64,000 nt of DNA from Mesocentrotus franciscanus. Its lineage: Eukaryota > Echinodermata > Echinoidea > Camarodonta > Strongylocentrotidae. This document shows, piece by piece, positions 33,654-46,300 of this stretch. Position numbers and translations under genes: made by a program. Where the stretch lies: NCBI GenBank assembly GCA_037976565.1, contig CP137675.1:16788992-16852991 (forward strand), read 5' to 3'. Position 1 is the stretch's first letter, and the number at the start of each line of letters is the position of its first letter. The notes under the pieces were generated by a model. That model had not been told where the DNA came from. It worked only from the letters and a program-made list of their open reading frames with translations, and did no database searches.

Positions 33654-34560
33654 TTAAGCAAACATGTGCAATTCTTATTCCTGATTAACTGAATCGATTT
33701 GATCAAATCCACATATATTTTTCCTGCAATTTTGGAACTGATTTATAGAAACAAACTCAAATTGAAAACGCTAAAACATAATGCAAGAAAATGACAAATA
33801 ATAATAGCTTCCGGTCTTTCCTTTCATCTAAACATCTAAAAAAGAATCACACTCTGCCCTGCGATAAAGCATGATCGTCTCCATGACAACCAACTACATA
33901 ACTTGAGGGGTTGCTTAGTTCATTGTACCTCTATTTAATCATTCTATAACACTAAATTGGCAACCTATTAACTCTGTATAAACATGAGACAGAGCTTTCT
34001 TTTGAACGCACTTTTCATTTAATCTCGAGGAAGAAAAAAAAGTTTGATACGTAGAAAAAAAAAATCCACTTAGCACTGGTAAGGCTTCTCAAGATCGTTA
34101 TATCGAGTTTAAATCTTTTAGGGATGAAAGGAACTAAGAAGCAAGGAGATATATTAACTGGTATCTGATCGGATCATAGAAGAGGAATTTAGCATGTGGG
34201 AGTGACGTAACAATCCTCTTATTATATAGGACCACGGTGTATTGGACTGAGAGATATTCTATTTGACGATCTCGAAAGTTGTCTCATGCATACATCTTGT
34301 GCATGTTCTGATACTAAACCATGTAGAACAAACTTTGAATGTTATAGTCATCAAAATTATTATTTGGGAATATCTATGAGAGGGTTTTGTTTTTGTCGAT
34401 GTATATTCTACAGTCTGGCTTAAAAAGAACAATGTAGAATGAAAGGAATTGTAATTATCAACAAAATGCAATGTCCATTGGAGAAAGATTTCGATGAGTG
34501 TTTCTCTTTTTGGTTATGGAACTGCCTAAGACATTTTCATTGTATGATTTTTTTAAAATA
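33654..34560. other. No gene recognised
   Basis: AT-rich single-copy-looking sequence; short frames only. Confidence 0.5.
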
Positions 34561-35600
34561 ATTTACTCTTCAGAGGTATTTATTCGGTTATAAAATACAT
34601 TTAACAACAAATAATTCAAACAGAAATATACATTCCCTTTACACCTCAAATCTTGAAATCTTTACAATCAGGTAAAATCAAGGACTATAATGTTGAAGGG
34701 CATTTGATATAACATCTGAAATGTTATCCCAAACACAGTTCATTTTTAAAAACATGCCATATTACAAGACTGTTGTATGTTTTCCCTTGAAAGTAGTTTA
34801 ACATATACATTTTATATATTGTATATTGTGCATATGTAATAATTACATTTATATCTTTCGTGTTGGAACAGTTAGAATCTGCACCAACAATCAGGTATTT
34901 GTCGTTTATTATCAGGGTTTCTTTGAAGTTATAACGATTAAATGCAACAACGCGTTTCCAGAATAATACTACTTTTGGGCATTCTAAAAGAACATGAACA
35001 AACGATTCAGTTGTTTTGCAAAAAGCACATAAGTTTTCAGTTACAACTTTCCATTTATATAAATTATATCTGAACGGTAAAATTCGATGAAGTGTTTTAA
35101 AATTTACTTGCTATACTTTATTGTTGTTTTTATTGTTTTAAACTTAAATTTCAGTATCTCTTTCCAGTCAAAATCAATTGGAAGGTTAATTTTTCTTCCC
35201 AGTGTGTTAATACAGCTAGTTCACTTTTCCTGAGCTCACTCATTAAACTATAGAAATGCTTCGATTTCATTGTTGACAATCTAATGACATCACCTTTTTA
35301 ATTTCGCAGAAATCATTGTCATAATGTTGTATAGTACCTCTATCGTCATCATCATGCTGGTTGACTTCATGAATTCGTTTTATCCAAACTTTAGGGATCG
35401 CCTTTTTGAGCTTCGTATACATAAAGTCAACGAATAAGGAATTCGAACCAAGTACATTACAAATATGATCTCGTGTCTTAAAATGTCGATTTTCTACAAT
35501 ATCATCAGCTAGTACAATACCATTTGTAAACCATTCTTTAAAAAAATAGGGTTCTATTATCAAATGTTATGTTACTGTTGTACCATAACACTTCATTTCT
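34561..35600 (-). mobile_element. 3' end of an L1/Tx1-like LINE
   Basis: The minus frame at 35563-35430 reads F-F-K-E-W-F-T-N-G-I ... D-D-I-V-E, as in the region after the reverse transcriptase of L1/Tx1 elements. Further on (about 35100-34900) another frame gives H-R-I-L-P-F-R-Y-N-L-Y-K-W-K and L-C-A-F-C ... E-S-F-V-H-V-L-L-E-C-P, the cysteine motif of the same C-terminal domain. Frameshifts make it a relic. Confidence 0.7.
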
Positions 35601-36679
35601 AACATCTTCGACATTTTCATTGTATGATACACCCCAAAGATAATAAAATGTTACGTTTTGTTTGTATATGTGTGCGTGTGTGTTTCTTTCTTCTTTTCTT
35701 TAACTCTACAAAGGTATTTTTAACGATTTCTCAGTTTAAGTGATGGAAATTGTGAAACTGAAATCGACAAGCATCTTCTTATGCCCATGGAATTTATTTT
35801 CCTTCATAGTTTTATCGCAGAACAATTATTCATTCTACAATGACTATGTGAGGTTATTTGTTTTGTTTTAGAAGATCCAAACCATTTGACCCTGTCAACA
35901 CGAATATTTTTCTTTGTTGCAACACTATGTGACGCCCCCTCTTTCCCCCATGTTAATAATGGATTTTAATATATTTCTTTACAAAAGTACAAATTGTGTA
36001 ACACATTTACAAGCCATTTTACTTCGTAATTGTCATGCTCGGGGAGCACTTGGGTGAATATAAAACAAAGGTCAACACAATTGCGAACTTTGTGAAATGT
36101 TTACGAGTAATAATTGCGTGTTAAAACCATCATTAAATTGCCTGTAAAAACTTTATGAAAAGTCTGCCTATCTATACAGTTACGTGTTGACTTGTCGGTG
36201 CTGAATGTACAACTTATAATTCACACGTTGCGTTCGATATACACTGTAAACCCCGACCATCAAATGTCAGAAGAAAAAATTAAGAGGGGGAAGGACTATG
36301 GAAGAAGAAACGGAGTGGATACGTGAACTTGATAAGGGGGTGACACAACTCTCCTTGATTCCCAGGGCGCTCCCTTGATTTGACCCTCGCTATGCCATTA
36401 CATATATTTACTTCTTAAGAGCATACTTTTGTGTGGTTAATTGAACCCATCTTGTCTGCATTTTTTAAAACAAAAATTAGTGATACAGCTTGACCATCAT
36501 ATTTAATATGCATTTGTAAGAGACAATAACGTTGTAGGAAAATGAAAGGCCTTCGATTGTTATTGCCTGGAACAAGTTCAAATTGTTCGATTATAAATAT
36601 ATCACAAAATTTTAAAAAAATGAAATGGTGCATGTATACGAAGATGATGTCAGAACGTGAAGTTTGTTTCAAATCTGCC
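35601..36679. other. No gene recognised
   Basis: AT-rich; no repeat match or RNA gene seen. Confidence 0.5.
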
Positions 36680-36684
36680 GTAGG

Positions 36685-36855
36685 CCTGGAGGAGAAAGAG
36701 GTGTAGCAGTAAAGCGGTTCTTTTGTTTGACAGTGGGTTCGAATCCAAGTCCAGCGCTGTTATCCTTTGGCAACATGCTCATCTACATTTGCCTCTCCCC
36801 AGCGGGGTGTAAATGGGTGTCTGTTGTGCTTGGATGTAACCGGGCTAGTATGAAA
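36685..36855 (+). mobile_element. tRNA-derived SINE fragment
   Basis: Box A-like GTGTAGCAGTAAAGCGG and box B GTGGGTTCGAATCC (about 36730), then a body with CCCAGCGGGGTGTAAATGGG. It is cut by the MITE starting at 36856; a possible remainder follows 37340. Confidence 0.6.
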
Positions 36856-37340
36856 GGGGAAGTCCACCCTGATATTAAGTTGTTTTTGATAGAAGAAGAA
36901 AAATGAGAGAAACAAATCAGTGAAAATTTGAGTAAAAACCAATTAAAAGTAAGAAAGTTATGAATATTTGAAGATCCGATCAATCAAACACAAATTGACA
37001 ACAATGTGACGTATCTTGCGAGCTTCCCTTCCATTTGCCCTGTACTAAAAAACCTTCAATAGGCTATATTTTCCCCGTAGAAAATTCTTATTAAATATTC
37101 ACCCTAAATATATCTATTGCAAATATGTTTTTAAACAACCCATGTATGAAACAAATCTACTCCGTCATCAATAAAAAAGAAAAATTAAAGGCTATTACAT
37201 TTCTGTACAGAGCAAATTGGAGAGGATCTCGTGAGATACGTCACAGTGTTACCAATTTTTGTTTCGCTGATGACAACTTTAAAAATTCCTAACTTTGTAA
37301 TTCTTAATCGGTATCTATTCTTATTAGGGTGGACTTCCCC
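36856..37340. mobile_element. 485-bp MITE with GGGGAAGTCCACCCT ends
   Basis: Left end GGGGAAGTCCACCCTGATA, right end TATTAGGGTGGACTTCCCC in inverted match (about 18 of 19; the right end runs 37322-37340). The target duplication is unclear. No coding capacity. Confidence 0.75.
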
Positions 37341-37589
37341 ATAGCACTATACAGGCATTATTGTGATAGGAGCGCCATGGCGTGACGGGCAAGTCCGCTG
37401 TACCATATGTTCCACTGTAATATATTTTTATTTATTAATATCATGACTACCAGTCATTAATATTATTGAATTGCGATTTTTGTTTAATCATGTGTATGGC
37501 AAAGACATATATCTTTAGCTAGAACATCCATGGGCGAGACTTGATAATTACCCCGTTAGCTTTCACATGTTGACCCTCTATGATGATGA

Positions 37590-38000
37590 ATTAGGATTAA
37601 GATTTGGATGGCCTGTCAATTTAGGTGATCTGGAAGAATAGGTTTTAATTAGTTCAGGTGTGGTCAAAAAGAATCCGCACTTTCTATCCTCAGAAAGTAC
37701 TTCAAAAGGAGGGGAAAATAGTAATTATCTAACTGAATTCCGTTGATCACCCGTTAGAGCAATCCTGAACGGGCATTAATCCCTCGCCTTTTATGCCCAA
37801 TTTCAATGTCGATGAGTTTAAAGCTACTTCTTGGTGTTATTGCGGTGAATATAAGATGGGGATTATGAAGGGGCATGGGATTAAAACAGGTGATAATGGA
37901 TGATGGGAGCGAGATGTAGGAGAGAGGATTTGCGCGGTCATCAAACAACATCGGAAGCTGGAGAGGAATAAAGGCGGGAAATCGACGCGGTCTTGATGTT
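37590..38000. promoter_or_regulatory. Candidate cis-regulatory module upstream of ARID3
   Basis: Four TAATCC/GGATTA cores within 290 bp (37594-37599, 37777-37782, 37860-37865, 37878-37883), where about 0.14 are expected by chance. This is the core bound by K50 homeodomain factors such as Otx and Goosecoid. The region is not repeated in the window and lies about 2 kb upstream of the likely promoter. Function is inferred only. Confidence 0.35.
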
Positions 38001-38504
38001 CCTTGAGAGGAATGAATAGGTAGGTTGGTGGGAGCAAACACTGTAAGTGTTTATAAAGCTTCCTATCCCGCTAACTATCATTTCCATTGTGGTAGATACA
38101 AACTCTTTCTTTCTTTCTTTCGTTCCTTCTTGATTTCTTTCTTTCTTCACAAGCCCTCTGGTATGCCAGTCTTAATTAAAACATCTTCTCCAAGATGAAA
38201 ACTAAACATTAAGGATCAGATTCAAGTGGAGCTTTAGGATGGAGGCAACCGAAAAATATTTACGACGCAGTGCGAGAAAGAGAAAGACTATGTAATGAAT
38301 AAGCACAATCATGTAATATCTGTTAATCCACATATTCGACTTTGCTTTCCGAGCAAAGCAAGAGACGAATTTCTTACTCGTTTTATTTCTTCGTACTACT
38401 TGCGTTTTTGCATTTTCTTTAAATTTCTATCAGTAGTTTTTCTACCCCTATACATATCTCCCACCTTAATTCACTTTCTTCACTCACTCCCTATTCATTC
38501 GCCC

Positions 38505-38537
38505 TGTCTGTCTGTCTCTGTCTCTGTCTCTCTTTCC

Positions 38538-38571
<34 letters not shown>

Positions 38572-38752
38572 TTCTTTCTCTCTCTCTCTCTCTCTTTCTC
38601 TCTCCCTGTCTCTCTCTGCCTCCCTCTGTCTCTCTCCGTCTCTGTCTCTCACTCACTCACTCACTCTCTCTCTCTCTCTGTCCGACTCCCTTTCTCATCT
38701 TCTCAGCCCCCGTCTCTCTCTCTCTCTCTCTCTTATTTTCTCACCTTCTCAG

Positions 38753-38796
<44 letters not shown>

Positions 38797-38800
38797 ACCT
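38505..38800. repeat. (TC)n low-complexity tract
   Basis: Long pyrimidine tract of TCTC, TCTG and ACTC units. The open frame over it is compositional. The remainder of 37341-39744 has no gene. Confidence 0.95.
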
Positions 38801-39744
38801 TCTCAGCTCCTGTCAATATATATCTTCATTTCGTATCTGTAGCACACCGTATACACAGCATTCTTATAATGACCGGTGTAATTTCACTTTTACATTTAGG
38901 CCTATGTGGTAAAATTCCTGTAATTCAGCTCTTTATTGGACTAAAATGTGTACTTCAGATAGAATTATAAAACAATTAAGCAGAATAGTCCAAATAACAA
39001 TCTAATGCTTCCTTCCCCTTTATTTAATTTCACTAATCTTCTGTTCATCCTTCTTCTTCAATTCTTCAAATTATGACATTATACACGTCTTTCACACCAG
39101 TTCCCCCGAAAACAAGTGGAACATGTATTATCTCTGCATATTTGATTATTTCTTCAACCCGTGTGATGTTGGAAACCATGTAACGATTATATTGTATTAA
39201 ACAAGTAATGTGGTTACGGGTCAGTAGTACAGCGTACTAGATTGAAAAGATAACATGTTATATGATTAGGGAAGGCAGATCGACCGATCAATAATCTTTC
39301 ATCCCTGTAGTAGTAAACAACTCTCTACCGGTCAATAAGTTTCACATTAGTCTTTTATTTCAAGGGCGTGCTCCCATCTCCATCTATATTGAGTGCCGAT
39401 CCACGGAAGTGAGAAATAACCGACCCTTTCATGACCCAAAGAACAGAATTTGCAAACAAGCACAAAGAGCATGCCCAAGAAATAATACTACTTCCTCTGG
39501 ATACTAAATTTTGCTTAATAAAACTTCCGCCGCAAAGCGCAATGATGCCTTATGATATGGTCCCTTTTTTGTGTTAGCTAAAACAATTTTACGAAATTGA
39601 AAGATTCCTCGACTATACCCTTGATATGAACTTCACAAGAATTCTCTAATTGCAGTCGGAAATTCCATTAATATTTTGCGTGCGTGTGTGTGTGTGTTGT
39701 GTGAGAAAGGTTCAATCGCTCCGAATGTACTTTTTGATGTTGAT

Positions 39745-39900
39745 GCTAGCCCGCATGCGCAGTGGTGCGTAGCTCAGGTTGCGAGCGTTGATTGGCCGCC
39801 ACCACCTGTGCGATAACTTTTGATACCCATCGGTATCCAATGAATATTGGTATGGTGTAAACGTATCAAAGACGGGAAGTGAGAACAGGTCGCACCGATG
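39745..39900 (+). promoter_or_regulatory. Likely ARID3 promoter
   Basis: NRF1-like GCATGCGCAG (39753-39762), inverted CCAAT box GATTGGC (39790-39796) and E-box CACCTG (near 39803), with no TATA box, in a locally GC-richer patch. The sequence just after leads into the presumed first exon, which ends at a good donor (CATATG|GTGAGT) at 40333/40334. The start of transcription is likely near 39850-39950. Confidence 0.5.
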
Positions 39901-40330
39901 ACGAGAGTTTTATTGTTCAAGAGCATTAATTTCACAGCAACTATTTCGTGACCGGTGTATCAAACCAGCGTGAGTCAAGTGGACAAAGTCATTCAAACAG
40001 TTAGACAGAAGCTCGCAAACAGTCATTACACAATCCTTCTCTGATAGTCCAATCATGTCACTCGCTCATAAGGTGTAAAGTTTTTCGACGAGAGAGTTAT
40101 TTTGTCAAGTCAAAACAATAAAATAAAATAGGAATCGCGGGATAACCGACTTTGTATCAGTGATTTGAGCGCTCGAGCGGAGATTGGGTGAACCACCGCG
40201 CGGTCAGTTACGGGCGTGAGGAGAGCGAAGGTTAGGAGACTCCACCTGTTAATATCAGGCGATCTCATCGAGAAAATTCCTTTAACATACACGGGAAATG
40301 GAATCCCTTTATACCGCGGCAACAAAACAT

Positions 40331-43300
40331 ATGGTGAGTTCTTTTATAGGATAGTAATTTTCCCTTTTAATATAAATCGTTTACATTTATCAGTATTGCG
40401 GCCAATAATTGCCGATTTCTGTCGCCTGGGGTGAAAGAGACCAGTGTCTTTTTTTTATGTGTGTTGTGTGTGTGTGTTTTTTTGTCTGTTAATTTCATTT
40501 ACGAAATCATGTATGATGTAAATATTGATTTTTCACATTTATATTTCAGGCACAAGTTGGTATCAAACTGTGTTTTCATCTGCTGTTAATATGTTTCTGT
40601 ATTCTATGTATTCAGCTTTTACTTGTCGAGTTTTTTTTTTGTAATTCAGGAAAGTGTCTGATAGTCAAGACCATTTTTGCAGTTTTTACAATAAAAAATA
40701 TATATATTGCAAATTGGACAGTAAAAGGCCTTCACTAAGCTAAATGATTCAGATGAAAGCCTATAAAAATATAATTGATGATATAACAAGGGCTCAAGTA
40801 GTGACCTATTTGTATAATATTTGTTCACGAGAATTTATGATGTTAGCAATTGCTCTTCTTCCCTCACTTTTTTATGCTATCAAATCAGGCTTTTATGAAA
40901 ATTATTCTCGTTACTGTTATTTTTTAATGCAGTCACCAAGGCATCTTGCTATGTTTGAGATGTCACGAAGAGAGATCCTTGAGAAATATATCCATCAAAA
41001 TGGTGAAGATGAGAGTGAATACCAAGAGAAAGTGAGGAGAATGAGTGTGGATACTACCAGTGATCACGAAGAAGAACGTGGTAAGGAGGAGAGGGCTGGA
41101 GCTGCAGAGAATGATGAGATGGAGAGGAGGAGGGTCATGGAGGAGCAGAGGCGGATCATTGAGGAACAAAGGAGGATAGTAGAAGAGCAGCGCCGGAGGA
41201 TGGTTGAAGATCAGCGAAGACAGCTCATAGAGGAAGAGGATGAGGAGAGGAGGCTGATTCTTGAGGAGCAGAGGAGGCGGATGATGAGAGCAGATCGAGA
41301 TGAAGAGGAGGAGGAGGAGGAGGAGGAGGAGGAAAGGGAAGAAGATGATGGAAGGCGATCAGAGGATGAGATGAGGGATGATGAATCCCTGGTAGACGTG
41401 AAACCAGCCACGCCCATATTGATCTGAACATGATGCGAGCCAACTCCCACCTCAAGGAGATGATTGATAAGAACCGTCGATTTGTTTCTTCCCGCCTGGA
41501 GGACCCCATCAGCCAGTCGCCTCCTCTCACCAACGGTAGTAACCATGACAACGATCATGATCCCTACCTCTCCCACCGAGCTGCTCATGGAGGCAGTCCT
41601 GATTTACCACACTCCTACATGAAAGCAGCGCATCCTCTCATCAAGAAAGAAGATGGACTAGCTAAGATGGAGATGGATATTGGGTTGAAAGATGAGATGA
41701 AAATGGGAGCAAGCCTGGAAGACAGAGATGGAGACAAACCTCAGACTGAATGGTCTTTTGAAGAACAGTTCAAACAGGTAAGCTTTTCAGAAGATTCCTC
41801 AAATTGATCTTTAATTTGTCTAATATACTAAATTGGTGATCATTGGTAATACACGATTTGTGTCAGTCATTTTACATAATTTATAGAGTAAATTATTAAT
41901 GTATCAATTACATACATAAGTCACATCTGTGAATGAGTTTTATTGTATTTGCCAAATTTGATTGATTTAATACATGTAATAGGTTGAGAGTTTAAGATAG
42001 CCCCAAAAAAAAAAAAAAAAAAAACGAGTACCGGTACAAAATGCAATATTTTATTCAATAATTGCAAATTAGCCATTATTATGTTGCCACTGTTAAAGAC
42101 ATTAAAACGTGTGTTCTAAAAATCTTTGAACTGAACAAGAAAAATGTTGATGTGTTAGTTCAGTCAATAACGCTATAATAATAAGTGTGTTTTCTTTCTA
42201 GTTTCCATGTCCATCATGTGGGGATGCGTGATTCACGGTGCTCTAGTATACTAGTATCATTATCCCAGCTTCTAGTTAGACGAAAATAAAAGAAATGAAC
42301 CACTTTTGTGAATTACTCCCTTTATCAGCTTGCTTGTATCTGATTGTTTTATTTGAATCTATTATTCCATAGCTTTATGAACTCTCAACTGATTCTAAGA
42401 GGAAAGAATTCCTAGATGATCTGTTCAGTTACATGCAGAAGCGAGGTAAGTCTTGTTTTTATAGGGAAAAACAATCTTACGAAAGTATTGTTTTTCTTTG
42501 TTATGAAGTAAAATGTTTCAAAACATTTCCTACGAAAGGCATTATTAACAGGAAGGGGAGAAACTTAAAACAGTTTGAATACAATACTTTTTCATTATAA
42601 TGATTATATTAAGTTTTTAGCATTAACAGATACCATGTAGGGTTTGACCAACATATTCAGATATTAGGGAAAACAAACCCATGAAGCTTAATTTGTTTAA
42701 TTACTGAAGTTTTGGCTATTCCTATAAGAGGACCCTCTCACACACACACACACACAAACACAAAAATAGCAATAAAATTAATAATAACGATGTAACCTCA
42801 TATACACACAAAGCCTAAAACTGAACATAATTGTCTTCATTCACAATTTTTCCTCTATTTTAAGGCAAAAATAATTCAGGAATATATATTTCGCTTGGTG
42901 TTTGTTGTGTCCATTCTTCTTACACCAGCAAGATCTTGCATCCTTCTATCTTGAAATAAGACATCACACCTTATTTTGTTTCTCTTTAAATAGGTTATTT
43001 TATTAATTATTCCTGTATGGTATTTTTAAACGTCTATTTTATTACTGCAATAAGCTCGACAAATACCGGTCTGTTGACTACCTTGTCAAGTGGAATTTTA
43101 CATTCATAAAGTCCATTAAGTTTGTTTACATAGCAAGAATAGTATTGCCTCTTTGCTAGTACTAGGTTGAACACGTGAAAATATCGAAGGCATTCTTTAC
43201 TCTCTGCACCAAGGTACCCGTTCAATGGTACGTACGTATGGAATTAATGTGACAGCTTGAGACACACTATAGTAAGTGCGTTAAGCCTCCAATTTAATTG

Positions 43301-46300
43301 ATATTGATTGAATCCATTAATACGGCATCCCGTGGAATATGAAATAAAATCTAAGGGAAAATCAATGGCGGTGATCTGATTCAGCCAAATATAACCAGCC
43401 TCGCTTGGGATAGAAATGGTTAGAAGGACATTGAAGTACGTAAATCTGTTTATCGTCTGTTGAGAGCCAGAACAGCGTTAACTCCTATATCACACCACAT
43501 TGACTACTGAATTCTGCCATTCATATAGGCATTGTACAGGATCCAGTCGGTTCCCGTTAGTCATGGGTTAATACAGATCCAGTGCCGTTTTAGCTCTCAA
43601 CAAAATGATATAGTACCTATACTGTTATGAATCCATCTTCTCTCTGTGCTCTCAATCCAAATGGCAAGAGATAAAACTTCATTTATTTGTATTTTAGTGT
43701 GCGCGCGTGTGTGTTTGTGCGTGTGTTATTTCACTATACTGTAAATACGTTTTATAAGCACTTGAACTTGTTGATGCTTTGCAAAACTTTGGATGATAAA
43801 TACGTAAAAACAAAACAAACAAACAATGGGCGAAGGGATACATTAAATTAGGTATAACAGAGGCAAAGAAACTCCTCTGTTGACGTATTAATTGATAATT
43901 AATTGAAGTCTTGTTTCAGGTTTCCAACATTTTGAGACATATGCTATACAATATGAATATAATCTGAAGATAAAACAGTGTATGACAATACACCATTTAT
44001 ATGAGGTGGTCTTGGAAACTAGATAAACCCGATTGATCTAAAGTACCCACTATTAACTTAATTCTTCATTTTGTATACTCTATCATCTTGGATTCAGTTT
44101 ACACTGGAACAATTACGGCTCTATTGGTTAATGGACTCAATTAGTGTGGAGTTGTGTCGATTTTATATAATTGGTTGCATTCAATAAATAGTTTCTTGGA
44201 AATTCAAGGGGATGGATGTTTGTATAAGTCACTTTGTAATATCACTCTCATAGCTAGACTAAAACAAAATATGTAGTGCGTCTAAATGCTAGACAAAGAA
44301 ATACTCATACAAGAAAAGGTGGGTAGCATCAGTATATAAAATAAAAGGAGAACAAAATTCTATAGAATTCAAAAAGAAGATTAAAAGATGTTTATAAGAT
44401 TTCGAGAAAGGGAGGTTGAAATAAATTGCAACCCTGACTATAACAGTATATATAACAGTATAAACGGTTTAATGTAAAGTGTAGATAAAATTGACACGAC
44501 AGCTAGGAGAAAGACATTCCGCATGATGTTCACGTACAAGCAATATGAAATTAATTAACATCAATACAAAGCAAACACTCTCAAAAGCAGGTTAATTGAA
44601 AGTAGATTGATGGCAGAGAAAAGTGCTCGTCAATACAAATTGGGCGTGTTTCATTAATTCGAAATTAAATGGCATACTCTGCAGCATAATAAAGATGTAA
44701 CTAAAGGTTGAGTGGAGTAGGTAATATGAAGAGCAAATATGAGGAACAATAAATGGGTTTAGCTTTCTTTTGTCATGGTGATCACTATAATCATTAATAA
44801 TACTACTAATAATTGTGGGTTCTTGTATAGCGCTCATGTCTGTCAGATTTGACACTCGTGGCGCTCCACCATTATTACCCCGGCTTTAGCATGGCTGCCA
44901 TTACGGCACTCTACAGTATTTTTTAAGGTATTGATTCCTGTCAGGTTCCCATTTACCTCACCTGGGTCGAGTGAGTCGGGACTCGAACCGCGAACCATGT
45001 GATCCACAATCCGGTGACGTATTCACTAGACCACGACTCCACACTCTCTTAATTAAAAAAAAATAATTACAGTTTACAAGTGTTTTATGAGGCTTTTATG
45101 AAAATAGAACAAGAAATGATAAGCAAACAATTTTTATATGCAATTTTTAATGACCGTTGTTATTTTTTATAGAAAAACTTTATGATGTGATGCTGAATAG
45201 GAATTTAGTGGGTTTATTGTTGAGTTATCATCTTGCCAGATCAACCCTTGCCTGTTTGTTGAATAATAAATATGGTAGTAACTCACTTATTAATTCCTCT
45301 ACACCTTTTTTCAGTTATTTAAAAACAAATATAATATTTAGCCCTCCGCAGGGTATTTTATTGGATAAAGTCAATTTAACCAATACACAATCATTAAGTT
45401 ACAAATGTTTGACTCACAGTCACTCACTTGATTTGAAGATGATTCTCTAATATTTTTCATACAAATAACAATTGAAGAAACTGCCACTTAATACCAATTT
45501 GTATGTTTTTCTTCAAAACCAAAAATTATATTTTCTCTTGTAAACGTAAAGGTGTATGTTAACTAGGATTCTATAAAGCGTGTTAGAACAATATAGGCGA
45601 AGATGTGTGAATCCAATCTAAAAGGGGGTGCATTATAAATCTGGAAAGGAATGGTTGCCTCATAGGCTGAGATGTTTTACAAAATTACAAAAAATACATT
45701 TAGTTGTCACATGTGGCATATTACTAAGGGGCTTCTAATGGTATACACCTGTCTTGAAGAAAGATAGGATTTTGGTCGATCATCTAATGATTCTGCTGAA
45801 GATTATGTCAACCCATGGATTCATACAAGTGTTTCCGCTGCATTCTTTGCACTTTCGGTTGTCTGTCAGAGGGAAGAATCCTGGCAATTTTTGCTATTCT
45901 CATCAACCAATATAAGATTTCATGAGCCAAAACCAGCAAACAGTCGGCTCTACAAAAGCTACAAATTTATCCTCGCTAATCTATGAATAATGACAAGAAA
46001 ACTTATCGGTGTCCGCCTGCACTTTGAGAGTATGTTCTCTATAGTTGCCAAAAGTTGGACTTAGGCGATCTGTTTTTTTCTAAATGAGAAGATAAGTTGT
46101 TTATCTAAATGGCATATGAGTTATGACAGGAAGGGAAAGATTGGATGAATAGGAGCAATTCGTAGAAGAGATAAAGGAAAGTATTATAAATTCAACACTT
46201 TTATATCACATGTCTCCTTTACATGTTGAGTCAAACACCAGATCATTTGGTCCTGCAATCTTTGTGAGGAATTCGAATCTATTTCTTCATTATTTTGTCA

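Noticed and set aside
38295..38912. 205-codon open frame
   Set aside because: Most of it is Ser/Leu from a TC microsatellite.
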